A DNA stretch of 23,231 nt. It comes from Pezizomycotina sp. ARF18. Its lineage: Eukaryota; Ascomycota. Numbering within the stretch: the first letter of the stretch is position 1; the number at the start of each line of letters is the position of its first letter. Shown here piece after piece: positions 1 to 10,499 of this stretch. The stretch spans positions 1 to 23,231 of the forward strand of contig AZLU01000383.1 of the NCBI GenBank assembly GCA_002224055.1. Reading direction: 5' to 3'. A program made the translations under genes and the position numbers. Below the pieces are notes generated by a model, which did no database searches, had not been told where the DNA came from, and worked only from the letters and a program-made list of their open reading frames with translations.

Positions 1-75
1 TTTTTATTTATTTATTTATTTATTTATTTTATTTTATTTTTTATTTATTTTATTTTTTATTTTTTTTTATTTTTA
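1..75. repeat. TTTA/TTTTA microsatellite
   Basis: The window opens in a run of TTTA units that degrades into TTTTA and T tracts. It is simple sequence inside the RIP-mutated flank, and its left end is cut by the window. Confidence 0.85.
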
Positions 76-1094
76 TATATAAATTAAATAACTTATATAA
101 ATACTATTCTATTATATTATAATATTATAAAATATTACTAAGCGGTATAATATTATTATATTTAATATATAGCTATAGCTACTATTATACTTTAATAAAG
201 TATAAAGTTAAAACTAAAATATTCTACTTTACTTAAAAAAAAGAATTTTTATTAAGGAATCGTATTAACTACTAATAATAATTATTTTTTAAACTATTTT
301 AAAATAAAATAAGTAAATATTAATATTAATTATATATTCTTATTACTATCGCTACTCTTTTATTCCTAATTACCTTTTTTTTTCTTTAAGTTATTCCTTA
401 ACGCCATCTAATTTTTTAATTATTCTAATTCTTTTAATTTTTTTAAATCTCTTAAAATTCTGTTATCTTTAAAAATCTAGCTCTTATTATTAGTACTTTT
501 TTCTCTTCTTTTTCTCTTTTTTTTTCTTTTCCTTCTTTCTTTACTTTATCGATGTCTATTAAAGTTTTTCTCATTTGGCTTTACCGAGCCTTCTTCTCTA
601 TACGTACTCTTTATAAAATATTATTTACTATAATATAATTAATCTCTAATAACTAAGATATTTAGTATTATTTTAAGACTTCGTCTATTATATATCTTAA
701 TATAGAGGCCCCGTTATAATAAACTAATTATTTAAATTAGGCGGTAACTAATTATCGACGTCTAGAAACTTTTCTTTTTTTAATTTAATAACTATATTAT
801 ATTATTTTTTATTCTTTAATTTTTATTTTATTTCTCTTTACTTTTATTATTCTCTTCTTTATCTAAATATTTTTTATTCTACTTAGCTTTTTTTTTAGTT
901 TCGTTTATAAGAAGAATTATAGAAGAAACTATGGGAGAAATTATAAAAAAAATTATAGAAGAATAATTAGAAAAACTATAAAATTAAAGTTAATTAAAAT
1001 AGATGGGGAGGAAGATTAATACTAGCGGTTTTAAAATAACTAGGACGTAGAATCTTTATAAAGCTAAGTCTAGAAGTAAGTATAGTATTTGCTA

Positions 1095-1121
1095 TTATAT
1101 ATATATATATATATATATATA
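1095..1121. repeat. AT dinucleotide microsatellite
   Basis: An uninterrupted alternating TA run lies in AT-rich DNA and is followed by TATTAATATATTAATATA variants. No gene is associated with it. Confidence 0.85.
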
Positions 1122-1855
1122 AATATAGATATATTAATATATTAATATATATTATAGTGAAAGCGTTAAATAAGATTAAAAAAATTATTAAGTTAGTTCT
1201 TAGTGTTAAGTATTAAAAGAAAGACTTCGCTATTAAGTAAGTTCTATTCTAACGCTGAGTTAATAAGATTATATAAAATATAATTAGATTTAGTAAGACG
1301 ATACGTGTTAGCGGTAAGATAAGAAGAACTCTTTAAAAAATAGTAGAAGATTAGGCTATTAGTTTTTTTTAGCCGCGCCTACTTTTTTATATATAATAAT
1401 ATTCTTTCTAAGATAACTTTAAAATAGCGATAACTTAATATATTATAATGATAGATATTTTTATTAAGTAGATTTAATATTTATTTTATACTAATAATAA
1501 TAAAGATTATATTAATTAAGTAATAACTTACTAATAGAAGGCTATTAAAAAGGACTAAGACTATAAAATATTCTAAATAGCTTTCTTTATATTAAATTAG
1601 TTCAAAAATAAGATCTTTTAACTAGTTACTACGGATTATAAATCTAGAATTATAAAAATTAAAAATATTATATAGATTTAAGATAAACCGTATATTTAAG
1701 TCTTTTATGCTAAACTACTTTAAAAATAAGATTTTATTAAGAAAGTTAATACGGAAATATATAAAATATAAAATAATAAAAAAAATAAAATAATATAACG
1801 TAAATTATGTAATATTATTTTATTATAGCTTAGTATCCCGGTTAGGATATATAAA

Positions 1856-1980
1856 ATAGGCGGTATCCCTCTCTAAATCCCGACCCGGCCGGTGGGACGG
1901 GATGGCTACCCTAATCCCTAGCTCTTGGTAGGGATCGGGGTGGGTCGGGAGGGAATTTCCTATCCGACGGCCTACGATAA
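1856..1980. repeat. GC-rich imperfect palindrome in AT-rich DNA
   Basis: About 120 bases of GC-rich sequence sit abruptly inside AT-rich DNA. Its two halves are partly self-complementary: ACCCTAATCCCTA (near 1910) faces TAGGGATCGGGGT (near 1932), pairing at 11 of 13 positions across a short loop. Further out, CCCGACCC in the left half matches GGGTCGGG in the right half. The block could fold into a hairpin or cruciform. It may be a less mutated end of a transposon, but I do not recognise a family. Confidence 0.6.
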
Positions 1981-3828
1981 TGAGGTAAATAAATTTTCTA
2001 TATAGAGGTAAGTAAATAAAATCTTTATAGATTCTATAAAAGAGTAAAAGTTTAAACTTTAGTAATAATAATATTTATTAAAAATAAATAATATCCTTTA
2101 ATAAATTATAACTTAATTTATTTTAAGTTATAGAATTATTAGAACTTTTTAATTTATTATTAATAAAAGGAATATATAAGTAAAATCTATCTCCTTAAAA
2201 GATTATTCTTATTTAATAAAGCAAGCGAGGTAAAATAAAATATTTATATATTCTTAATAAAGATATAAATTAACTCTAAGTGTTTACTAAGGTTATTGCC
2301 TAGCTAGTTGAGGCCTTGAACGTCCTCACTCTAACATAAGATAAATAGGTAGATTTAATTAATTAAAAAAATTAATAAAGTTAGAATATCTTTTCTATTA
2401 ATTTTATTAGTAAAGTATAGATATTTTTTTTTGCTAATAAGTCTCTAGTAATAGAACTATTTATTACTATTATATAGTAATTAGCCTAATTCTTAAAGTA
2501 GAAATAATATATTTATTAAGTAATATCTAAGAGGGTATAGGAAGTGAGGAGGTTATAAGAAGGTAAGGTATAGGAACTGAACTTCCTAGAATAGGAAGTA
2601 GGTGTGGCATATACTATAATTTTTATTATATAAACTTCTTTTTATTATAGTTTATAAAAAAGTTAAAACGTATAGTAAAAAGAATAAAAAAATATAAAAA
2701 GAGATATATAAAAGAAGAAAAATAAAAAAGTAATACTTTATTTATATTTAAATATAAGTAACTAAAAACTAATCAAGTAAAAGTATAGCGAAGAGATATA
2801 GCTTAATAAATTAAAAATAATATTTTTAAAATCTAATACTATCTCTATACTAAATAAATAAAAAAATATTATTATATAAGCGAAGTTAAACTGGTTTAAC
2901 TCGTTTAGAAAAAATAATATTATATTAATAATTTAATATATAAAAATAAAACAACTACTAGTATAATTATAGCTATTAATATAACTATAACTATATAGCT
3001 TTATACTAGTAATATATTACCGTACCGTCGGCCTTCGCGGTTATATAATTATAAGAAAAGAGGTAACTATAACTAAAGGTAAAATGTAAGGTTAAACTTA
3101 TAACTAGTATATATAAACCTTAAATATCTTCCTCGCTAAAACCCCTATAGGTTAATCTATAAACTAATTAACTACTTACCTTTATAGTATACTATATACC
3201 CTTTTCTGAGGAGTAGCATATAGCATCCAGTGGCTGGCTGCGAAGCAGGGTAATATAAAATAAAAAAATTTAATAAATATAATAATCTTATTTATTTTTC
3301 AAATAAAAATAATATTCTTTAAAATATTATAAACTAAATTAAAGATTTTAACTATTTAAATATTATCTTTAATATATTTTTAATATTATTTTCTTTCTAG
3401 AATTTAGAGACTTTAAAGATTTTTATTACTTTTATTATTATTACTACTACCCTAGTTACAATTAGTATTATTACTATTAATATTTCTCATTCTTTTTTTA
3501 TTTTTATTCTTTTTTTTAATATTTTAGTTCTTTTTTTCAGCGTTTCTATTACTGTAATGTTAAAATCTTTTTAAAAAAATTTAAAATAAAAGCTTCTAAA
3601 TTTAACTAAAGCTTTTACCTAGGCTTAAATCCAATATTATATATAAGAGTAAATTACTTAGCCTATACTTTTAAATACTCTTTTAGAACTTATTAACTTC
3701 TAGAAAAGATTAATAGTTGTTTATATAGATTTTAAGCTAATAAATTTTTTTTATAAAAAAATATTTATTACTGATTAAAAAGAAAATTAGAAGCTATAAA
3801 TATATTTATTATAATTTTTTCTATCTCT

Positions 3829-4568
3829 TAGCTAGTGTTCGATCTCGCGCCAGACAGGACGGATTTGGGGACCCTCTTCTGGCCCGCCGGGTTCCCGTAC
3901 TACTTTTATAGGCCCGCCGGCCGACTGGCCCGTCTCGAACCGGGATACAAAATCCCGCTAAGACTTTTTATATATAAAATAAATAAATATATAGATTATT
4001 TATATAATTTATATTATTTTTTATATTTTTATATGAATTTAAATATTATTTTTTATATATTTATTATATTATTTTATTATATTTATATTATTATTATATA
4101 TAATATATTTACTAGCTACTAATATCCTTATATTATAGTTTACTACTATAAGTATCTTCTTACTAATACTACTATATAGAGTACTGGTATTTTTATATTA
4201 TAGTTCATATCTCTATATCTACTACTACCGGTATTTCTATACTATAGTTTATTACTATAAGTGTTTTTTTTACTAATACTATTATATAGAGTACTAGTAT
4301 TCCTATACTATAGTTATTACTATAGGTACCTCTTACTAATACTATTATATAGAGTATTAGTATCTCTAGCTATAGTTTAATATCTCTATATCTATTATCG
4401 GTATCTCTATACATAGTTTACTACTATAGGTATTCTTCTATTAATATTACTATATTATACCTAGAGAGGTCTCTATATTAAACTAATATATTAGTAAACG
4501 TCTATAATCTTTAAAAACTAAATTAATTTTACTTATTTAAACTAAATAATTACCGCGGTATTTTAATA
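3829..4568 (+). repeat. Left inverted arm of foldback element
   Basis: This arm starts at TAGCTAGTGT and runs through a GC-rich block (3841-3965), an AT-only part (3966-4110) and degenerate tandem subrepeats (about 4123-4450). Similarity to the other arm stops shortly after ACCGCGGTATTTTAAT. A short open frame in this arm is a by-product of biased composition and not a gene. Confidence 0.75.
4123..4450 (+). repeat. Degenerate tandem subrepeats in left arm
   Basis: A motif of the form ACTACTATA.GTAT..CTTACTAATACTA.TATA, followed by GAGTA..GGTAT..CTATA.TATAG, recurs at least four times with small indels. The same array appears in reverse in the right arm at about 5310-5600. The unit is roughly 70-90 bases and imperfect. 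It is non-coding as far as I can see. Confidence 0.6.
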
Positions 4569-5191
4569 ATAAATAATAAAAAATTAGATTATTTTTATTA
4601 AAAACTAGAGGGGAGGGTAGTATTATAAAATAATACTACTATATTCTATACTAAATATTAAAATTCTAGCTTACTTCGTAGATTCCTATATCATCGTATA
4701 AATAATTTAGAGAATTAAAAAGAGAACTATAAAAATAATTTTATTTCTCTAAACTTAAAAGATTTAACTTTTAAAAATCTTTAAAAAATAAATATTTTTA
4801 GTCTAGAAATTACTAATACTATCGATTAAACCTTATATAATTCGGTATTAAAGAATAGCGAGTAGAAGTAAAATATTTTTTATAAACGCTTTAAAGTTGT
4901 AAACTTATTTTCTTTAAATTATCTATAGATTACGCCTATAGATTTTTAAAAATAGAAGTTAACTCTTAATTATCTATAAGAAATATTTTTAATTTTATTT
5001 ATCATTCTTTAAGTATTTAGGTAGGACTATAGCCTACTTATAATATTAAAAAAATTAATTCCTCTTAAGTTTATAGAACTTAAATTATTTTATAGTTTTA
5101 CTTTAATTTTCTAAGTTATCTAGAATACTCTATAACTAATAGTATAATATTATAGGATTCTAGCTTTTTTCCCATCTATATACCTTTATAA

Positions 5192-5869
5192 CTTAAGATA
5201 CTGCGGTTATTCTTTAGTTTAGGTAAGTAAGATTAATTTATTTTTAAAATTATAGACGTCTTCTAATATATTAGTTTAATATAAAGACCTCTCTAAGTAC
5301 GGTATAGTAAATTAGTAGAAGAATACCTATAGTAGTAAACTATAGTATAGGGATACTGGTACTCTATATAATAGTATTAGTAAAGGATACCTATAATAGT
5401 AACTATAGTATAGAAATACTGGTGGTAGATATAGAGATACTAAACTATAGTATAGAAATATCGGTGCTCTATAGTAGTATTAATAAGAGAATACCTATAA
5501 TAGTAAACCATGGTATAGAAAATACCGGTACTCTACATAGTAGTATTAGTAGAAGAATACTTATAGTAGTAAACTATAGTATAGAGATGTTAGTAGCTAG
5601 TAAATATATTATATATAATAATAATATAATAATATAATAAATAATATAATATAATATATAAATATATATAAAAATAATGTTTAAATCAATATAAAATATA
5701 AAAAATATATAAATTATATAAAATAATCTATATGTTTTATTTATTTTTTATATATAAAAAAGTCTTGGCGGGATTCCGGCTAGGGTCCGGTAGCTGGCGC
5801 GGCCCTAAATCCTTAAATACTATCCCGGTCCCGGCCCGAGCACCCTGCCTGACCGGGACACGTAGCTAG
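5192..5869 (-). repeat. Right inverted arm of foldback element
   Basis: Read on the minus strand, this arm follows the same order of blocks as the left arm. It is somewhat shorter because of indels in the AT-only and subrepeat parts. Its outer end also finishes in TAGCTA (near 5863-5868), followed by ACGTGTCCCGG on the minus strand, comparable to GTGTTCGATCTCG in the left arm. Confidence 0.75.
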
Positions 5870-6140
5870 TTCTCAGCCCGATATTGATCACTACTCTTAG
5901 CTATTACTAAAAAATATTAATACCTCTCTAAAAAAAAAAAAAACCTCAACTATAGTACGCATTATTTATTCTAGGTCCTTAGCGCACGCCTATAATAATA
6001 AAGAATAAGAGATAATAATATAATTAAAATTTATAATATTTATTTTTATATAATAACTTCTACCTAGGGTATAAAAAAAAAACTAACTATAACTAATAGA
6101 AAAATAATAAATACAAGTAACCCCTAAAAATAAATAAAAA

Positions 6141-6954
6141 TAGCTTAGTTATCCCTATTGTACGCCCCCACTGAGAGTAATTAGGTAAGTAGCTAAGCTA
6201 AAGTTTGCGAAAGCTCCAGGAGGGCTAAAGAGAGGATGGGCGGAATTTGCCGCGTAAGAAAATCACGTGAGAAGTTTACTTTTTTTGTAGAAGGTTAAGT
6301 GGTTGCTATAGCACTTGGTTTTTGTTTTTACCTTTTTTTTTCTTTCCCAAACTCGCGGTAAATTTTTAGGTATTTTCTTCGAACAGTTTTCTCCACAGCT
6401 TACCGGCTATTTCTTCTTGTCTTTTGTTCCGTTGCTTCTTTCTTTCTTCATTTTCCTTTTCTTTTTTCTTTTAAAGACTTTCTCTCTCTCTCTTTTTTTT
6501 TTTTATTTCGTCGAACAAATCAACTAGAAAAACAAAAAAGAACAAAACAAAACAAAAGAAAGAAAAACCACCCTAACGATTCTCTGCGGTGGGGAATCTA
6601 GAAACAAGAATAACGACGAAGGGAGCAACTTGACTGTTTGAAGCCCTATCCATCCATACTTATATGCCCTATTCCGTGTTCAGCATTCCAGCGATACCTC
6701 ATTCTTCAAGATAAACTCGGTAAAATTAGTACTATACTGGTTACGGCTTCTGGTTCAACATCCTCGCAGCTGCGAGAATGCCCAATTTACACCCTGATCG
6801 TGATTGCTAACTTGTCCACATCAGCTCTAAGAGGAACCAAAAGGAGACGCGAAACACCCAAAAATTCGTCCACCGAGAAGATAAAATCTTGATTACAAAT
6901 AAAATACAATCCGATACCGCATCGGAACTCGAGAACGAAGGTACGATTGTGGCA
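6141..6954 (+). promoter_or_regulatory. Upstream region of ase1
   Basis: GC content returns to normal here, and the stretch holds the probable promoter and 5' leader of ase1. It includes an E-box-type palindrome CACGTG at 6264-6269, long pyrimidine tracts (about 6330-6510, including a CT run) and an A-rich stretch at 6530-6570. Pyrimidine-rich sequence upstream of the start is common in filamentous fungal promoters. An 84-codon open frame at 6638-6892 has no recognisable features and I treat it as chance. The transcription start cannot be fixed from sequence. Confidence 0.45.
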
Positions 6955-9699
6955 ATGGATTCAAACTACCTCACATCCCAGTAGCAAGCATAGTTAGCTC
7001 GTTACATGGTCTTTTCGATGAAATCGGGGTTACACCACATGATCGCGAAGCCAGAGAAGCAGCGGTAAGGATTACTACCAAGCATTCCATGTTGTTGAAG
7101 TTTAATGGATATATACATCTATATGTATGTGTGTGTGTGTGTGTGTGTCCGTATATTAAACCATGAACGTGTTACCTACAGTTATACGCCGCCTTGCAAG
7201 ATACTCTTCATTCTCAGCTCCGATTAGTTGCTGCGTAAGTACACTATACCACTCCGAAGTAAGAAGAACCAAAAAAAACGGCGTAAGGTGGGGGGAGAAG
7301 TAGAATTAAGTTAGCACCTTGATGTTAGGGAGCTTATTTGCTGCGCCGAGTTACTAAACATGTACTACAGAGAAAAAAGCGAAGAAGCGAACAAGTTGAT
7401 ATGCCACTATTAAGCAGATGAAGCCAATCTTTGGATGGTAATTCACGGGATAGTGGTAGCAGTCACACTCCAAGCTGCAATGACGAAGAAGACCTACAAG
7501 TCACGTATCCACTGTTACAATGCGTTGAGCGTTTGAAAGGAAAACACGCTATGATAAGCAACGTACATGCACAGAGATTTGAACAAGTTAAAAGTAAGCA
7601 TACTTCTTCCACTACTCCACCACTGATGATGAAATTTTTTTTTATGTTTTTTATTTGTATTTTTTTTTTTTTGAATGCCACACAAATTGATTCGCCAGAT
7701 CATTGAACATATTGTTCTATCCAAGCATTCGATAAAATATTTGCTGACCAATCGATCCCTTAAAAGAGCTTGCCCATGCCCTGTCAACTTATTCGTCGCA
7801 AATGGAAGCGGTTTCGTTCGCATTAATCTGCCTTCTCTTACTTCCCCATCGCCTACTTTCAAACTATCCCTCTCGTACATCCAGTCACTCGATGAAGAGT
7901 TTCTCGAGTATATGAAGAATTCACGAGGAGAATGGCAACGGTGAAAGCGCTTTGCACGGATATTGTGCAACTATGGGCCGAGCTTGGAACGCCTAGCGCT
8001 CAAACGGAACAAAACATCATCGAATGCTGTCGCAGCTCGGGGGAACACACTGGGGTCCGAGAGGAGGACATATCTAGACTCAAATCTAAGAAGGAAAGAC
8101 TCGTGAACGAAAAGAGGTCAAGGGAAAAGAAAGTTGAAGATTTAAAGCGCGAGGTGGGTTCTCTTTGGGAGCGGCTTGGTGTGGATGAGACGGAGGCATC
8201 ATCTTTTATTTCTAGGCATCGCGGATGCGGTCTGCGTAACATACAAGTAGTAAGTTCTTGTTGCAGAATAATGACTCTCTACTGTGACCTACCGCTAACC
8301 ACCGACGAATTCTCAACAGTGGGAAGATGAGCTTGAGCGTCTCATTGAACTGAAGAAGCAAAATCTTCACATATTTGGAAGATGCTCGACAAACGATTCA
8401 AGGGCTCTGGGACAGCCTGTACTTCTCCGAAGACGAGATGCTTGCTTTCCATCCGCATTTTCAGATGTATACACCGATGCTTTGCTTGAAGCTCACGAGA
8501 TGGAAATCAACAGGCTTCAAGCGCTCTTATCTCAGCGCGGTCCACTTCTCGCTATGATTGAAAAACACCAAACACTTCTCAATGATCGGACCAGCCTCGA
8601 AGCCTCATCACAGGACTCATCTAGGCTAATGAGCAGGGGTGGTAACTCTGGGGCTCGCGATCCAACACGTCTTTTGCGAGAGGAAAAAATGAGAAAAAGG
8701 ATTTCCAAGGAGCTTCCAAAACTTGAGCGAGATCTCATCGAGCTGCTTGAAATTTGGGAGCAGGAAAATGGGAAACCATTTACTGTACATGGGATATATA
8801 CCTCGATTTCGTCATCGAAAATCAGAAGCCGCAGGGAAGTACCAGAAGTATATCAAAAACGCCAGCTCCGAAAACAGCATCGGCCAGACCTACCCCTGCG
8901 CCGAGAGGCCAACCTACAAATAAGGTACCGGGAAACGCCAACAAATCCGCATCCAGGCAACCCACTGCAACCGCGAACGGCCAAGGGAGCAGGCTGCAAA
9001 CAAAGTCTCCGACACCGTATAGCCGTGCACCGCTATCCAGCGTCGTGCATACAAACGTTCCGATCGCAAGACACCCAGCAACAACAATGGACGGAAGACG
9101 CCAGTGGCCAACCGCCGAATAGACGCGAACCTCAAAGTGGTGGCAGGAGAAACGCCAACAGCCACAGGCCCAAAGGCTTTACCCGCATACATGCTCCAAG
9201 GCTCAAGCCAGGCACTGAAAATGGCCCCTCCCAAAATGCGAGCATTGGAGCCGGTTCCCAGATGTACCCGGTTCTTTCAAGGAAAACGATTGCTTTATAT
9301 CTGGCACCGATCAAGAGAAGTACGACGCTAAAGGGATCTACGATCGTGGCGAAGATGTTGTTGGGGTTTCGCAGCATATACAACGACGCCGCATGGGGTC
9401 GTGCAGAATACTTATCCAATTGAGTTCACATCAATTAGTTCGGGGACTAGTAGCGAAAACTGGGAGACCTATGCGAAGACTCTGCGGATGAAGGAGAATT
9501 GACAGCATACTATGATAACCTTCGGGCTGCGCGGGGAAAGCGAAATTTAGACCTACCCCATAGCAAGGCAGGCACGAAGAAACCACGAAGTATCAAGCCA
9601 GGTAACTTGAGGGATCCTTTTCAATGTGTCGCTAATGATGACGGATGGTCGGATGAAGATATATTTGAGTCTTTGAATAACGCGTTATTATTGATTTGA
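6955..9699 (+). CDS. ase1: Ase1/MAP65/PRC1 microtubule bundler, frame-broken
   Basis: Ase1 cross-links antiparallel microtubules at the spindle midzone during anaphase and cytokinesis. Five exons are supported: 6955-7064, 7182-7234, 7371-7593, 7767-8249 and 8320-9699, about 750 codons, the usual fungal length. The N-terminus reads IVSSLHGLFDEIGV. Family signatures follow: VYEEFTRRMATVKALC, IVQLWAELGTP, HRGCGLRNIQ, WEDELERLIELKKQNLH, LWDSLYFSE, VYTDALLEAHE, and the conserved microtubule-binding block RDPTRLLREEKMRKRISKEL. After FTVHG.RYLDF comes a basic, Ser/Thr/Pro-rich tail with several S/T-P sites, as in Cdk-controlled Ase1 tails. The end is ENWETY...DSADEG...YDNLRAARGKR and stop 9697-9699. 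At least eight frame changes occur (near 6983, 7400, 7800, 7903, 8372, 8450, 8790, 9472), and the second reads TAG early after the start. Motifs and splice sites stay intact, so sequence error is likelier than a pseudogene. The start was chosen because MDSNYLTSQ directly precedes the conserved block. Confidence 0.9.
7129..7148 (+). repeat. GT microsatellite in ase1 intron 1
   Basis: About ten GT units lie in the first intron of ase1 (7065-7181). It is simple sequence and could vary in length between strains. Confidence 0.85.
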
Positions 9700-10499
9700 G
9701 AGTGATGGAAATGCTGGGCATTGGGGAAACCTCTATGCCCATACTTATAAAAGAGTTCTTTTTTCATGTTCAAGACAACAGCTAACAGTCCCCATATATC
9801 CATATGCAATCCAGGCGTTAAAGTTTTCTTTTATTTCTTTTCTTCCTCCTTTTCACTTTTTTTTTTTTTAAGTTTTTTCCCAACTTCTTCTATCGAGGAG
9901 GTCCAAAGTTCACATTCCGGCATTCCGACAATCCTCCTCATTTCATCTAATTTCGTTGCCTTATGTCCTGTATATATTTATTCCCCATTCTTCGAGGCTG
10001 CAGCTCCTTGAGAGTTCACAGTACAATTTCTGAGTTATATTATAGGGAGGGATCATTGACGGGTTTTGCGTTCGCCTACGATTGTTATGTTTAACTTTGT
10101 TACGCTTTCATTTATTTTGTTCTTACTCGGAGTTTTCCTCATTGTCAAGTTTTAATGTGCATATCTAAAATACCATCACCAATATCATCATTATCGTTCT
10201 GACCAACGTTCAACGAGCTCCTGAAGCAAACGGTGGCCGGCCCATATAAAACATTAGACACCTGGTGAATAATTTTAAGGAGAAGTTTTGCAAAGGTAGA
10301 GAGAAGGCACAAAAACAAAAAAGTGAATACTAAGGAAGGCCAAAAAAAAAAGTTGTGTGCTGGGTTTAACTAACCATTTACTTGAAGCTGCTTGTAACTG
10401 AACAGATACATAGGAACATCCACCGAGACTCGTACCTACCTTGCAGGGAAACCTTGCACTCATGTTAGTAATCGGAAAGGTCTACACAGGCTTGATATA
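9700..10499. other. Convergent intergenic region ase1/lig4
   Basis: This is the 3' side of both ase1 (+) and lig4 (-). It has pyrimidine- and T-rich tracts around 9830-9870 and A-rich tracts around 10310-10350, which may serve 3'-end formation. I see no further gene; open frames here are short and of low complexity. Confidence 0.6.

Larger units (their letters stand above)
3829..5869. mobile_element. Foldback-type element with long inverted arms
   Basis: The left arm (about 3829-4568) and the reverse complement of the right arm (about 5869-5192) align over most of their length, around a non-matching spacer of about 620 bases. Matching landmarks in order are an outer TAGCTA, a GC-rich block, TCCCGC.AAGACTTTTT, an AT-only stretch, ATATATTTACTAGCTACTAA, degenerate subrepeats, AGAGAGGTCT, and ACCGCGGTA/ACCGCAGTA. 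The arms differ by many substitutions, so this is an old structure rather than a read-through artefact. No transposase is visible. It could be a foldback or MITE-like element, or two copies of one repeat inserted head to head. RIP-type mutation hides its origin. Confidence 0.75.
1..6140. other. AT-rich, gene-free region with RIP footprint
   Basis: The stretch is overwhelmingly A+T and dense in stop codons, with no recognisable protein. CA and TG are nearly absent although CG persists: 1021-1080 and 4501-4560 each contain no CA and no TG but do contain CG. This is the pattern known from fungal repeat-induced point mutation, which converts CpA to TpA. The original sequence was therefore probably repetitive, transposon-derived DNA, but it is too mutated for me to name a family. 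The texture ends at about 6140-6210, just before the ase1 upstream region. Apart from the island and the foldback element listed separately, I see only low-complexity sequence. Confidence 0.8.

Noticed and set aside
3925-3990. Pol III B-box-like GGTTCGAGAC on the minus strand, suggesting a tRNA or SINE head
   Set aside because: It matches only the first seven bases of the consensus, with no proper A box at a workable distance and no cloverleaf.
3835-4122. Open frame of 95 codons in the left foldback arm
   Set aside because: It is rich in Tyr, Ile and Phe as expected from AT-only DNA, has no domain, and is not preserved in the matching right arm.
5422-5637. Open frame of 71 codons in the right foldback arm
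   Set aside because: It translates the degenerate subrepeats. The equivalent region of the other arm has no such frame.
6638-6892. Possible small gene or upstream ORF before ase1
   Set aside because: It has no recognisable motif and no splice or context support, and lies in the probable 5' leader. It is kept only as a mention in the upstream region.
7515-7970. 151-codon open frame on the minus strand
   Set aside because: It lies opposite the intron 3 and exon 4 region of ase1, whose plus-strand frames carry clear family motifs.
8914-9419. Overlapping minus-strand frames of 95-106 codons
   Set aside because: These are antisense shadows of the Pro/Ser-rich ase1 tail, with no independent evidence.
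9766-10011. 81-codon open frame downstream of ase1
   Set aside because: Ser/Phe-rich low-complexity translation of a pyrimidine tract in a convergent intergenic region.
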